A DNA stretch of 64,000 bases from Streptomyces albicerus (GTDB taxonomy: Bacteria > Actinomycetota > Actinomycetes > Streptomycetales > Streptomycetaceae): the NCBI RefSeq assembly GCF_008905045.1, contig NZ_VWMY01000012.1, positions 117,465 through 181,464 of the forward strand, given 5' to 3'. The notes below the pieces were generated by a model. It saw nothing but the letters and a program-made list of their open reading frames with translations, was not told the origin of the DNA and did not search any database. Below are positions 29,867-39,691 of the stretch, piece by piece (position 1 is the first letter of the stretch; the number at the start of each line of letters is the position of its first letter). The translations under genes and the position numbers were made by a program.

Positions 29867-30119
29867 CGGCAGGGGGACGGACGGCGACGGGTGCCTCACG
29901 GAAACCTTCACCTGTACACCGCCGTTCGTCCCCGACTCCGCAGGCATAGTGGGGTGTCGCGGCGGCGTGGACCCCGCGGAGAGCTTTGACACGGGATCCG
30001 CGGAGAGCCTTCTTCGGGTTCTTCATGTCTTTCGCTTTCTTCATGTTTTCGCGTTCTCCGCGTTCTCCGCGCCTCACCCGCATGCGAAAGATGCACGTTC
30101 TATCGGGGGTAACAACACC
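29867..30119. other. spacer between the paralogous peptidase genes
   Basis: These 253 bases include an unusually T-rich run with short repeats (TTCTTCATG twice, GTTCTCCGC twice, and GCGGAGAGC twice) in an otherwise G+C-rich setting. No gene was seen; it probably carries the promoter of the second copy. Confidence 0.6.
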
Positions 30120-31319
30120 ATGCGTTCCACACGTCCGTCCTTCGCGAGGAGCCGCGGGCGACGCCGCGTCCTCGCCGCAACCGGACTGATGGCGGCCCTG
30201 GCGCTCACCGCCACCGCCTGCGAATCGGGCGACGACAACGCCGCGGACAAGCCGACCGCCGGCGAATCCCGGTCGCCCGGCGACGACAAGATCGAAATTC
30301 CCGCCGACATCGCCGACAAGCTCAAGGAGCACGGCATCGATGTCGACGACTGGAAAGACGGCGAATGGAAGAACTGGGACAAGGACAAGTGGCTCAGTGA
30401 GGCCGCGGACTTCGTCAACCCGGTGATCGAGGGCCTCTGGAAGCCCGAGCGGATGAAGTCCGCCGAGGACCCGGCCAAGACGATCTCCGCGAAGGACGCC
30501 TCGGCCGACCAGGGCGTGAGCGACCCGGCACCCTCCCCGGTCGACGCGACGCGGGAGAAGACCCCTTACCACGAGTCCGCCGCCCCGGTCGGCAAGGTCT
30601 TCTTCGACTCCCCCCAGGGGTCGATGGTCTGCTCCGGCACGGTCGTCAAGGACCCGCGCAACCCGGGGAAGTCCAACCTCGTGTGGACCGCGGGCCACTG
30701 TGTGCACGCCGGCGGTGGCGGCGGCTGGTACCGCAACATCGCCTTCGTGCCCGCGTACAACGACCTCGGCAAGACCGAGGCCGAGCTGGGCACCGCGACG
30801 CAGCAGGAGATCGCCCCGTACGGCCAGTACTGGGCGGACTGGGCCTCGACCTCCAACGAGTGGATCCAGGGCGGCTCGGAGTCGGGCGGCGCGGGTGCCG
30901 CGTACGACTACGCGGTGCTGCATGTGAAGCCGGAGTCGGGTTCCAAGTCCCTTGAGGAGACCGTCGGTACGGCGCTGGACGTGGACTTCTCCACGCCGGC
31001 CGCGGCGGACTCGGGCGCGATGGGTGCCTGGGGCTACCCGGCCGCGCCGCCGTACAACGGTCTGATCATGCACAAGTGCGTCGACCGTCCGGGCCGGCTC
31101 TCGCTCAGCCCGAACCTGCCGACGATGTACCGCATCGGCTGCACGATGACCGGCGGTTCGTCGGGCGGTGGCTGGTTCCGTGTCATCAACGGCACGACGA
31201 AGCTGGTCTCGAACACGTCGATCGGCCCGGCCGACAACACCTGGCTCGCGGGACCGCAGTTGGGCAAGGGTGCCGAGGCGATCTACGACCAGATGAGCGA
31301 GGAGTACGGCGACAAGTAG
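30120..31319 (+). CDS. trypsin-like serine peptidase lipoprotein, copy 2
   Basis: This 399-residue paralogue of the preceding gene has the same architecture. The lipobox is at TATAC, the acidic Trp-rich segment is DVDDWKDGEWKNWDKDKW, and the trypsin-like domain has His in WTAGHCVHAG, Asp in YDYAVLHV and Ser in TGGSSGGGW. Start is ATG 30120. The two copies differ mainly in the Ala/Gly linkers and the segment after VDF. The conserved pre-domain suggests a propeptide or an envelope-binding module. It ends before a strong terminator. Confidence 0.9.
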   Translation: MRSTRPSFARSRGRRRVLAATGLMAALALTATACESGDDNAADKPTAGESRSPGDDKIEIPADIADKLKEHGIDVDDWKDGEWKNWDKDKWLSEAADFVNPVIEGLWKPERMKSAEDPAKTISAKDASADQGVSDPAPSPVDATREKTPYHESAAPVGKVFFDSPQGSMVCSGTVVKDPRNPGKSNLVWTAGHCVHAGGGGGWYRNIAFVPAYNDLGKTEAELGTATQQEIAPYGQYWADWASTSNEWIQGGSESGGAGAAYDYAVLHVKPESGSKSLEETVGTALDVDFSTPAAADSGAMGAWGYPAAPPYNGLIMHKCVDRPGRLSLSPNLPTMYRIGCTMTGGSSGGGWFRVINGTTKLVSNTSIGPADNTWLAGPQLGKGAEAIYDQMSEEYGDK

Positions 31320-31368
31320 GCACCGCCGTACGCGCGTCGGCTTCCGTCGCCGGCGCCACCCACATGAC

Positions 31369-31403
31369 GAAGGCCCGCCCCCTCAAAGAGGGAGCGGGCC
31401 TTC
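31369..31403. terminator. bidirectional terminator, peptidase copy 2 / hflX
   Basis: GAAGGCCCGC (31369-31378) pairs with GCGGGCCTTC (31394-31403). CCTC/GAGG extends the stem around an AAA loop. It lies between convergent genes. Confidence 0.85.
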
Positions 31404-31427
31404 GCTCTACAGCGCGCAGGGCGTGCG

Positions 31428-32921
31428 TCAGAGAGCGGGCGCCGGAACGTACGGAGCCAGCTCCGCCGCCAGTTCCTCGTGCACCCGCGCCTTCAGCAGC
31501 GTGCCCTCCGGGGTGTGCTCCTCGGAGATCACCTCGCCCTCGGAGTGGGCGCGCGCGACGAGTCGCCCGAGCGTGTAAGGCACGAGCACCTCGAGCTCGA
31601 CCGAGGGGCGCGGCAGTTCGACGTCGATGAGCTCGAGCAGCTCGTCGATGCCCAGGCCCGTACGGGCCGAGACGGCGATGGAGCGCTTCTCGATCCGCAT
31701 CAGCCGCTGGAGCACCAGCGGGTCGGCCGCGTCCGCCTTGTTGATCACCACGATCTCGGGCACGTTCGTCGCGCCCACGTCGCGGACGACCTCGCGCACG
31801 GCGGCCAGCTGCTCCTCCGGCGCCGGGTGCGAACCGTCCACCACGTGCAGGATCAGGTCGGCGTCGCCGACCTCCTCCATCGTGGAGCGGAACGCCTCGA
31901 CGAGGTGGTGCGGCAGGTGTCGTACGAAGCCGACGGTGTCGGCGAGCGTGTAGATCCGCCCGCTGGGCGTCTCGGCCCGGCGCACGGTCGGGTCGAGGGT
32001 GGCGAACAGCTCGTTCTGCACCAGCACGCCCGCGCCCGTGAGGCGGTTGAGCAGCGAGGACTTGCCGGCGTTGGTGTAACCGGCGATCGCGACCGAGGGC
32101 ACCTTGTTGCGACGGCGCTCCTGGCGCTTGATCTCGCGGCCGGTCTTCATGTCCGCGATCTCCCGGCGCATCTTCGCCATCTTCTCGCGGATACGACGCC
32201 GGTCGGTCTCGATCTTGGTCTCACCGGGACCACGCGTGGCGAGACCGCCGCCCTTGCCGCCGCCCATCTGACGGGACAGCGACTGACCCCAGCCTCGGAG
32301 CCTCGGCAGCATGTACTGCATCTGCGCGAGGGCGACCTGCGCCTTGCCCTCTCGGGACTTGGCGTGCTGGGCGAAGATGTCGAGGATCAGGGCCGTACGG
32401 TCGATAACCTTGACCTTGACGACGTCTTCGAGGTGGATCAGCTGGCCCGGCGACAGCTCACCGTCGCAGATGACGGTGTCCGCGCCGGTCTCCAGGACGA
32501 TGTCCCGCAGCTCATTGGCCTTGCCGGAGCCGATGTACGTGGCCGCGTCGGGCTTGTCGCGGCGCTGGATGACGCCGTCGAGCACGAGCGCTCCCGCTGT
32601 CTCCGCGAGGGCGGCAAGCTCCGCGAGAGAGTTCTCCGAGTCGGTCACTGTCCCCGAGGTCCACACGCCGACGAGCACCACACGCTCCAGGCGGAGCTGT
32701 CGGTACTCGACCTCGGTGACGTCCTCGAGCTCGGTGGAGAGGCCCGCGACGCGGCGCAGGGCCGCACGCTCGGAACGATCGAACTGCTCGCCGTCCCGGT
32801 CCCCGTCGATGTCGTGGCTCCAGGCGACGTCCTCTTCCATCAGGGCATCGGCCCGAAGACCTTCGGGGTAGTTCTGCGCGAGGCTCTGCGAGTCCTGGGA
32901 AGGGGAAGAAGAGGAGGTCAT
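31428..32921 (-). CDS. hflX: ribosome-associated GTPase HflX
   Basis: HflX binds the 50S subunit and splits or rescues stalled ribosomes, notably after heat or antibiotic stress. The product has 497 residues from ATG 32921 (MTSSSSPSQDS); the 93 preceding in-frame codons were rejected as noncoding in style. An N-terminal HflX domain (GTVTDSENSLAELAALAETA) is followed by the glycine-rich linker MGGGKGGGLATRGPGETKIE. The G domain has GYTNAGKSSLLN (G1), DTVGF (G3) and NKAD (G4). Length is normal for actinomycetes. Confidence 0.95.
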   Translation of the reverse strand: MTSSSSPSQDSQSLAQNYPEGLRADALMEEDVAWSHDIDGDRDGEQFDRSERAALRRVAGLSTELEDVTEVEYRQLRLERVVLVGVWTSGTVTDSENSLAELAALAETAGALVLDGVIQRRDKPDAATYIGSGKANELRDIVLETGADTVICDGELSPGQLIHLEDVVKVKVIDRTALILDIFAQHAKSREGKAQVALAQMQYMLPRLRGWGQSLSRQMGGGKGGGLATRGPGETKIETDRRRIREKMAKMRREIADMKTGREIKRQERRRNKVPSVAIAGYTNAGKSSLLNRLTGAGVLVQNELFATLDPTVRRAETPSGRIYTLADTVGFVRHLPHHLVEAFRSTMEEVGDADLILHVVDGSHPAPEEQLAAVREVVRDVGATNVPEIVVINKADAADPLVLQRLMRIEKRSIAVSARTGLGIDELLELIDVELPRPSVELEVLVPYTLGRLVARAHSEGEVISEEHTPEGTLLKARVHEELAAELAPYVPAPAL

Positions 32922-33106
32922 TGGGTCCTTACGTCGATGGAGACAGCTGTGCGGCGACGGACTTCGATCCGTCACTCCCGACAACGTCCGGGGCCGCCGG
33001 GAGATTCCCGACCGGAGTCCGGAGGGCCGTGCCGTAGGCCCGAAGCGTCGTCGACGTGAAGATGGTCGCACGGCACGGCCCGTCTCGTCACCCGACTTTT
33101 CGCGGG

Positions 33107-34621
33107 CTATCGCGCGCGCTTCATGGCCTTCTCGGTGGGCGCCGCGCTGCGCCAGTCGGGGTGCCCCGGCATGGGCGGGGTCTTCTTCCCGTAGAGCCAT
33201 GCTTTGAAGAATCCGCTCAGGTCGCGGCCCGCGATGCCCGAGGCGAGGTGCTGGAAGTCGGCGGTGTCCGCGACTCCGTCACTGTGGGCGTTCACCCAGG
33301 TGCGCTCCAGCCGCTCGAAGGCGCGACGCCCGATCTCCTCCCGCAGCGCGTACAGGACAAGGGCGCTGCCGTCGTAGACGTTCGGCCGGAAGATACTGAG
33401 CTTCTCGCCGGGTTCGGCTCCCTTGGGCGCGGCGGGCGGGCCTCCGGCGGCACGCCAGGTGTCGGACGCCCGGTAGGCGTTGCGCATCCGTGCCTCCATG
33501 GGCTTGCCGGCCTTCTCGTCGGCGTACAGGGCCTCGTACCAGGTGGCGTGTCCTTCGCTGAGCCACAGGTCGGACCAGGTGCGCGGGGAGACGCTGTTGC
33601 CGAACCACTGGTGCGCCAGTTCGTGCACCATGATCGCCTCGACGAACCACTTGGGGTACTTGGGCTGGTTGAAGAGCTCTTTCTCGAAGAGGGAGAGTGT
33701 CTGTGTCTCGAGTTCGAACCCCGTACGCGCCTCGGCGATCAGCAGCCCGTACGTCTCGAAGGGGTAGTCGCCGACCTTCTCCTGCATCCAGGCGATCTGG
33801 CCGGGCGTCTTCTTGAGCCAGGGTTCCAGCAGCTCGCGGTCCTTGGTGGGCACCACATCGCGTACCGGCAGACCGTCCGGCCCGCGTCGGTGCAGCACGG
33901 AGGAACGGCCGATGGACACCTGGGCCAGCTCGGTGGCCATGGGGTGCTCGGTCCGGTACGTCCAGGTGGTGGCCGCGGCGCGACGGCTGACCCCCGCGGG
34001 CAGCCCGTTGGCGACGGCCTTGTAGCCGTTGGGCGCGGTGACCCGGATGGTGAACATCGCCTTGTCCGAGGGGTGGTCGTTGCCGGGGAAGACCCGGTGC
34101 CCTGAGTCGGGCTGGTTGGCCATGGCGAGGCCGTCCTCGGTCCGCACCCAGCCGCTCCGTTGGACCTTTCCGGACACCGGGTCGCTGTCGTGGCGCACGG
34201 TGATCCGCATCGGGACGCCGGGCGGCAGCGACTCCGCGGGCGTGACCACCAGATCCTCGCCGGTGCTCCGGAACTCCGCGGGCTCGCCGCCGACCTCGAC
34301 GGATCGCACTGTTCCGTGCGAGTAGTCAAGATTGATCTGCTCCAGCCAGGCTGTCGTCCGGGCCTCGATCGTGGTGACGGCCGACAGCGGCTTGCTGTTG
34401 CTGCCGGGATAGGTGAAGGCGAGGTCGTACGCCGTGACGTCGTACCCGGGGTTGCCGAGGTGCGGGAAGAGGCGGTCGCCGATGCCGAGCGGGGCCGGCG
34501 AGGGGACGCTCGCGGCGACGAGGCAGACGGAGGCGGCGGAGACGACGAACGTCGTCCGCAGCCGTCGGGCGGTCTTCGGGCGTGGAGTCCCGGTACGGGT
34601 GGTCCTGGGGGTGCGCAGCAT
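33107..34621 (-). CDS. secreted M1-family zinc aminopeptidase
   Basis: This 504-residue metallopeptidase removes N-terminal residues from peptides. Start is ATG 34621. Residues 1-45 hold an Arg-rich n-region and a hydrophobic segment (TTFVVSAASVCLVAAS), so it is probably exported. The zinc site is H333-E334-x-x-H337 (HELAHQWFGN) with Glu356 (WLSEGHATWYE), spaced as in M1 enzymes. The exopeptidase GxMEN motif is not obvious in standard form; the segment ARTGFELETQTL occupies its place. The C-terminal helical domain is short. Confidence 0.88.
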   Translation of the reverse strand: MLRTPRTTRTGTPRPKTARRLRTTFVVSAASVCLVAASVPSPAPLGIGDRLFPHLGNPGYDVTAYDLAFTYPGSNSKPLSAVTTIEARTTAWLEQINLDYSHGTVRSVEVGGEPAEFRSTGEDLVVTPAESLPPGVPMRITVRHDSDPVSGKVQRSGWVRTEDGLAMANQPDSGHRVFPGNDHPSDKAMFTIRVTAPNGYKAVANGLPAGVSRRAAATTWTYRTEHPMATELAQVSIGRSSVLHRRGPDGLPVRDVVPTKDRELLEPWLKKTPGQIAWMQEKVGDYPFETYGLLIAEARTGFELETQTLSLFEKELFNQPKYPKWFVEAIMVHELAHQWFGNSVSPRTWSDLWLSEGHATWYEALYADEKAGKPMEARMRNAYRASDTWRAAGGPPAAPKGAEPGEKLSIFRPNVYDGSALVLYALREEIGRRAFERLERTWVNAHSDGVADTADFQHLASGIAGRDLSGFFKAWLYGKKTPPMPGHPDWRSAAPTEKAMKRAR

Positions 34622-34691
34622 GGACCACGGCTATCAGTGCCGCCCCGCCTTACGGTGACGACTCGCGCCGGGCCCACCCGAACGGGCTCCT

Positions 34692-36800
34692 CTACGGTGC
34701 CGTCGCAGGGTGCTGGGCCCGGCTCACGTCGAACACACCCGGCACGTTGCGCATCGCCCGCATCAGCGCGGGAAGGTGGGCGGCGTCCGGGAGTTGGAGC
34801 GTGTAGGTGTGGCGTACGCGCTGCTGGCTGGGCGGTTCGACGGTCGCCGAGACGATGGCGACGCCCTCCAGGGCGATGGCTTCGGTGAGGTCGGCGAGCA
34901 GATGGGGCCGCCCGAAGGACTCGGCGACGAGCGTGACGCGGCACTCGGTGGTGTCACCCCAGCGCACGTCGACCTCCGCGCGCCCCGCGCCCTTCATGCG
35001 CGCCACCGCGGCGCACGCGACGCGGTGCACGGTCACGACTCCCCCGCGCACGGAGAATCCGGTGACCGCGTCGGGCGGTACGGGCGTACAGCAGCCCGCG
35101 AGGCGTACGGTCGCGCCGGGCTGGTCGACGACGACGTCCGCCGCGGCCGGGCGCGCGGCGGGCCCGTCCGCGGACGGGCGGGGGGTCGCGGCGGGCGCCT
35201 CGGGCGGTGTGGCGGGCGACGGGTGCGCGGCCAGCCAGCGGGTGATGGCGATCCGCGCGACGGGTGTGTGGGCGTGCTCCAGCCATTCCCTGGAGGGCTC
35301 CGAGGTCGGGTCCTGACCCATGAGCAGTTGCACGGTGTCGCCGTCGCTCAGGACCGTACTCAGCGTCGCCAGGCGGCCGTTGACGCGTGCGCCGATGCAG
35401 GCGTGCGCGTCCTCGCCGTACTGGGCGTACGCGGCGTCCACGCAGCTGGCGCCCGCCGGCAGCCCGAGCGTGCCCCCGTCGGGGCGGAAGACGGTGATCT
35501 CCCGGTCCTGGGCGAGGTCTTCGCGGAGCGTGGACCAGAACGTGTCGGGGTCAGGGGCCGCCTCCTGCCAGTCGAGGAGGCGGGAGAGCCAGCCGGGGCG
35601 GGTCGGGTCCGCTCGTTCCCCGTCCACGGGCTCCTCCGAAGGAGGAGCGTAGGGATTGCCGAGCGCGATGACGCCGGCCTCGGCGACCTTGTGCATCTGG
35701 TGCGTGCGGATGAGGACTTCGACGACCTGGCCGTCGGGGCGGGCCACGGCGGTGTGCAGCGACTGGTAGAGGTTGAACTTGGGGACGGCGATGAAGTCCT
35801 TGAACTCCGAGACCACGGGTGTGAGACAGGTGTGCAGTTCGCCGAGGACTCCGTAGCAGTCGGCGTCCTCGTTCACCAGGACCAGGAGGCGTCCGAAGTC
35901 GGCGCCGCGCAGCTCGCCGCGCTTGCGCGAGACGCGGTGCACGGAGACGAAGTGCCGTGGCCGGATGAGGACTTCGGCCTGCAGACCGGCCTCGCGCAGG
36001 ACCGCGCGTACCTCTTCGGCGACCTCGGCCAGGGGATCGTCGCCGCGGGAGGCGTTGCTGACGATGAGTTCCCTGGTGTGCGCGTACTCCCCGGGGTGCA
36101 GGATCGCGAAGACGAGGTCCTCGAGCTCGGTCTTCAGGGCCTGGACGCCGAGGCGTTCGGCGAGCGGGATCAGCACGTCCTTCGTCACCTTGGCGATGCG
36201 CTCCTGTTTCTCGGGGCGCATGACGCCGAGGGTGCGCATGTTGTGCAGCCGGTCGGCGAGTTTGATCGACATCACGCGTACGTCGCTGCCGGTGGCGACG
36301 AGCATCTTGCGGAACGTCTCGGGCTCGGCGGCCGCTCCGTAGTCGACCTTCTCCAACTTCGTGACGCCGTCGACGAGATAGCGGACTTCCTCGCCGAACT
36401 CCTCGCGCACCTGATCGAGCGTCACTTCCGTGTCCTCGACGGTGTCGTGGAGCAGAGACGCCGTCAAAGTCGTGGTCTCCGCGCCGAGTTCGGCGAGGAT
36501 CAGCGTCACGGCGAGCGGATGCGTGATGTAGGGCTCGCCGCTCTTGCGCATCTGACCTCGGTGCGAGGACTCGGCGAGGACGTACGCGCGGCGCAGCGGG
36601 TCCAGGTCGGCGTCGGGGTGGTGGGCGCGATGGGCCTCGGCCACGTGACCGATCGCGTCGGGCAGCCGGTCACGGGCTGTCGGCCCCAGGAGAGCGGCCC
36701 GGCCGAGGCGTCGCAGGTCGATACGGGGGCGGCCCCTCCTGCGCTGCGCTCCGGGCGTCATGGGGCCGGGCGTCGCGGGGTTCGTGGCCTCCGCACTCAT
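34692..36800 (-). CDS. rshA: RelA/SpoT homologue (RshA-like) with degenerate synthetase motifs
   Basis: This 702-residue long RSH protein has its start at ATG 36800 behind GGAGGTGCCC. Domains in order: an HD hydrolase (HDTVED at 118-123, with LADRLHNMRT), a synthetase-like domain (about 230-385), TGS (about 440-510) and ACT near the C-terminus. The hydrolase half keeps its metal ligands. In the synthetase half, the normal GYQSLH loop reads LYQSLH (Leu344), EVQIRT reads EVLIRT, and the AHW triplet after GV is absent. Streptomyces encode RelA plus this second protein. Its neighbours dapF and miaA are in the same orientation. Confidence 0.9.
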   Translation of the reverse strand: MSAEATNPATPGPMTPGAQRRRGRPRIDLRRLGRAALLGPTARDRLPDAIGHVAEAHRAHHPDADLDPLRRAYVLAESSHRGQMRKSGEPYITHPLAVTLILAELGAETTTLTASLLHDTVEDTEVTLDQVREEFGEEVRYLVDGVTKLEKVDYGAAAEPETFRKMLVATGSDVRVMSIKLADRLHNMRTLGVMRPEKQERIAKVTKDVLIPLAERLGVQALKTELEDLVFAILHPGEYAHTRELIVSNASRGDDPLAEVAEEVRAVLREAGLQAEVLIRPRHFVSVHRVSRKRGELRGADFGRLLVLVNEDADCYGVLGELHTCLTPVVSEFKDFIAVPKFNLYQSLHTAVARPDGQVVEVLIRTHQMHKVAEAGVIALGNPYAPPSEEPVDGERADPTRPGWLSRLLDWQEAAPDPDTFWSTLREDLAQDREITVFRPDGGTLGLPAGASCVDAAYAQYGEDAHACIGARVNGRLATLSTVLSDGDTVQLLMGQDPTSEPSREWLEHAHTPVARIAITRWLAAHPSPATPPEAPAATPRPSADGPAARPAAADVVVDQPGATVRLAGCCTPVPPDAVTGFSVRGGVVTVHRVACAAVARMKGAGRAEVDVRWGDTTECRVTLVAESFGRPHLLADLTEAIALEGVAIVSATVEPPSQQRVRHTYTLQLPDAAHLPALMRAMRNVPGVFDVSRAQHPATAP

Positions 36801-36970
36801 GGGCACCTCCGGCTGCGTGGACCGGCGGACGGGGTGCCCCAATGGCGTACACGGCTCTGGGGATGGCGTCGTTCCCCCGTCCGGGCCGGTGCTTGATGCT
36901 ACCGAGCCCACCACGCCCGACTGACCGCCTCTCGCCGAGCGTGAAACGGATCACCCATTCGAGCGAAGGT

Positions 36971-37840
36971 TCAGGGGGTCGCGGTTTCGAGCCACTCGGT
37001 GTCGATCTCACCCTCCGCGACGATCACCGCGGGCCCGGTCATCTCGATCTCGCCGTCGGGCCGCTCGGTGATCACCAGGCGTCCGCCGGGCACATCGACA
37101 GTGTACGTCGCCGGGATGCCGGTCATGGCGGGGTCGGCGCCGTCCCTGCGCGCCGCGGCCACGGCCACGGCGCACGCGCCCGTGCCGCACGAGCGGGTCT
37201 CTCCGGAGCCTCGCTCGTAGACACGCAGAGCGACGTGACGAAGGCCACGGTCAACGACGAACTCGACGTTCACACCGTCCGGGTACGCGGACGCGGGGCT
37301 GAACGGCGGCGGCGTGTACAGATTCCCGGCGTGGCCGAGGTCGTCCACGAAGGCGACCGCGTGGGGGTTGCCCATGTTGACGTTGCGCGCGGGCCAGCTG
37401 CGATCGCCGACGCTCACGGTGACGTCCCCTTCGGGGAGGAGCGCCTTGCCCATGCCGACGGTGACGTCGCCCTCCTTGGCGATGTGCACCGTCTTGACGC
37501 CTCCCCGCGTGGCGATCGCGATATCGCCTTCGGCCACATGTCCGGCACGCTGGAGGTAGCGGGCAAACACACGCACTCCGTTGCCGCACATCTCCGCGAT
37601 CGAGCCGTCGCCGTTGCGGTAGTCCATGAACCATTCCGCTTCGGCCGCCATCGCCGCGGCCTCGGGGTGCGCGGCGGACCGAACGACATGCAGCAGGCCG
37701 TCCCCGCCGATGCCCGCGCGGCGGTCGCACAGGGCGGCGACGGTGGCCGGGGGCAGGTCGACGGCGTTCTCGGGGTCCGGGACGATCACGAAGTCGTTCT
37801 CGGTCCCGTGCCCCTTGAGGAAGGCGATCCGCGTGCTCAT
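36971..37840 (-). CDS. dapF: diaminopimelate epimerase
   Basis: DapF converts LL- to meso-diaminopimelate for lysine. Streptomyces peptidoglycan uses LL-DAP, so lysine supply is probably its main role here. The 289-residue product starts at ATG 37840. Catalytic cysteines are Cys85 (EMCGNGVR) and Cys218 (SCGTGAC), the proton acceptor/donor pair of this cofactor-free racemase. NMGNPHAV is also present. The gene is 100 bases from the downstream end of the small membrane-protein gene and is probably in the miaA-dapF transcription direction. Confidence 0.97.
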   Translation of the reverse strand: MSTRIAFLKGHGTENDFVIVPDPENAVDLPPATVAALCDRRAGIGGDGLLHVVRSAAHPEAAAMAAEAEWFMDYRNGDGSIAEMCGNGVRVFARYLQRAGHVAEGDIAIATRGGVKTVHIAKEGDVTVGMGKALLPEGDVTVSVGDRSWPARNVNMGNPHAVAFVDDLGHAGNLYTPPPFSPASAYPDGVNVEFVVDRGLRHVALRVYERGSGETRSCGTGACAVAVAAARRDGADPAMTGIPATYTVDVPGGRLVITERPDGEIEMTGPAVIVAEGEIDTEWLETATP

Positions 37841-37940
37841 TCCTCGATCGTAAGGGGTCGGTACGACAGCCCGGCCGACCGGTCCGGCAGGCGGACCGCA
37901 CGGCACAGGGGCGACCGGTCCGGCAGCTGGACCGGGATGC

Positions 37941-38462
37941 TCAGCGCAGCCGGGCCACGCGCCACACGGCCAGCACCACGACCGCGCCGACGACGACGGC
38001 GTACGCGATCACGACGCGCCAGTCCGGGCGTCGGCCGGATCCGCGCTGCGGCAGGCCGGGCCACGTGTAACCCACGCGGCGGGCGGCCATCATGCCCCAG
38101 CCCGCGGCGCAGGAGCAGATCAGCAGGCCGAGCATGGCGATCATGGCCCCGCTGTCGCCGAAGTCGAAGGCCAGCGGGAAGGCGAACATCAGGGAGCCGA
38201 GCGCGGCGAGGCCCACGATGGGCGCGAGCTGCCAGATGCGCATCCGGCGCTGCGGGCGCAGCTCGACCTCGACCTCGGGCCCCGGGAACATCTCATCGGG
38301 CTCAGGTCCGTCGGCGGTCACCCCGCCGGTGGTCTCGTCGGGCCCGTCCGGGCTCAGTCGGTCCCCGTCAGGGTCCTGCTGATCCTGTGCGGTGTCGTGC
38401 GCCCCGCCGGTGGCGGTGCCTTGTTCCGCGCCTTGTGCGGTGTCGCGAGGGCCGGCCTCCAT
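37941..38462 (-). CDS. small membrane protein of unknown function
   Basis: This is a 173-residue protein; ATG 38462 was chosen for its distance from GGGAGG, with GTG six bases earlier possible. Residues 1-75 are acidic and Gly/Asp/Glu-rich. They are followed by three hydrophobic helices (APIVGLAALGSLMFAFPLAF, GAMIAMLGLLICSCAAGWGM and VVIAYAVVVGAVVVLAVW) with arginine-rich ends. It lies between miaA and dapF, a place where Streptomyces commonly carry such a gene. No family function was recognised. Confidence 0.7.
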   Translation of the reverse strand: MEAGPRDTAQGAEQGTATGGAHDTAQDQQDPDGDRLSPDGPDETTGGVTADGPEPDEMFPGPEVEVELRPQRRMRIWQLAPIVGLAALGSLMFAFPLAFDFGDSGAMIAMLGLLICSCAAGWGMMAARRVGYTWPGLPQRGSGRRPDWRVVIAYAVVVGAVVVLAVWRVARLR

Positions 38463-38570
38463 CGCCACGCGCCCTCCCAACTCGGACTCCACTTGGTCGA
38501 TCGAAGCTCGATGATGGCACGGCCTCAGAGGCCGGGATGACGGCCGGAGCGTCCCGATGCCATGACGTGA

Positions 38571-39509
38571 TCAGGCTGTAACCGGTCGTTCTACCAACGC
38601 CAGCGCAAGCTGCGGAAGTTCTGTGAGATCCGCCGCAGCCCCACTGAGCCAATGCACCCGTGGATCGCGTCTGAACCAGGAATCCTGGCGGCGCGCGAAG
38701 CGCTTGGTGGCACGTACGGTCTCGGCGCGCGCCTCGTCCTCGGTGCACTCCCCGGAGAGCGCCGCGAGCACCTGCTGGTAGCCGAGGGCACGCGACGCCG
38801 TACGCCCCTCGCGCAGCCCCTGCGCCTCCAGTGCGCGCACCTCGTCGACGAGACCCTCCTCCCACATGCGGTCCACCCGGCGGGCGATGCGGGCGTCGAG
38901 CTCGGGGCGCGCCACGTCGACGCCGATCTGCACGGTGTCGTAGACGGAGTCGTGGCCGGGGAGGTTGGCGGTGAAAGGCTTGCCGGTGATCTCGATGACC
39001 TCGAGGGCCCGGACGATACGGCGGCCGTTGCTGGGCAGGATCGCGTGGGCGGCCTCGGGATCGGCGACGGCCAGCCGGGCGTGCAGGGCGCCGGAGCCAC
39101 GCAGGGTGAGCTCCTCCTCCAGGCGGGCGCGTACCTCGGGGTCGGTGCCGGGGAACTCGAGGTTGTCGACGGCCCCTCGCACGTACAGCCCGGAGCCGCC
39201 GACGAGGATCGGCCAGCGGCCTTCGGCGAGCAGCGCGTCGATGCGGGTCCGTGCGAGCCGCTGGTACTCGGCGACGCTCGCCGTGACCGTCACGTCCCAG
39301 ATGTCCAGGAGGTGGTGCGGGATGCCGCCGCGTTCCTCGGGCGTCAGCTTGGCGGTGCCGATGTCCATCCCCCGGTAGAGCTGCATCGAGTCGGCGTTGA
39401 CGATCTCGCCGCCGAGGCGCTGGGCCAGATAGACGCCGAGATCGGACTTTCCCGCCGCGGTGGGACCGACGACGGCGATGACCCGCGGGGCGGGGGGTGC
39501 ACTACTCAC
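38571..39509 (-). CDS. miaA: tRNA dimethylallyltransferase MiaA
   Basis: MiaA transfers dimethylallyl to N6 of A37 in tRNAs reading UNN codons. The 312-residue product starts at GTG 39509 (VSSAPPAPRV). The P-loop is GPTAAGKS at 15-22, and the substrate-handling motifs are VNADSMQLYRGMDIGTAK and PILVGGSGLYVRG. No strong Shine-Dalgarno is seen. Its product is the substrate of MiaB, encoded in the same window. Confidence 0.96.
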   Translation of the reverse strand: MSSAPPAPRVIAVVGPTAAGKSDLGVYLAQRLGGEIVNADSMQLYRGMDIGTAKLTPEERGGIPHHLLDIWDVTVTASVAEYQRLARTRIDALLAEGRWPILVGGSGLYVRGAVDNLEFPGTDPEVRARLEEELTLRGSGALHARLAVADPEAAHAILPSNGRRIVRALEVIEITGKPFTANLPGHDSVYDTVQIGVDVARPELDARIARRVDRMWEEGLVDEVRALEAQGLREGRTASRALGYQQVLAALSGECTEDEARAETVRATKRFARRQDSWFRRDPRVHWLSGAAADLTELPQLALALVERPVTA

Positions 39510-39691
39510 CGCAACAGTCTCGCAAACCTCCGGGCCTCTTCTCGAACGAGCTACGTGACGGCACGGGGCCGGGGTCGTTGCCTGTTGCGAGGTTCCAGCC
39601 GCCGGTTTTGAGGACCGGTGACCCGGGCGACGCAATGGGACGCACCGGGTGACGCGGGATTTCGCCCACACGAGTAGGGTATGGAGATGAT

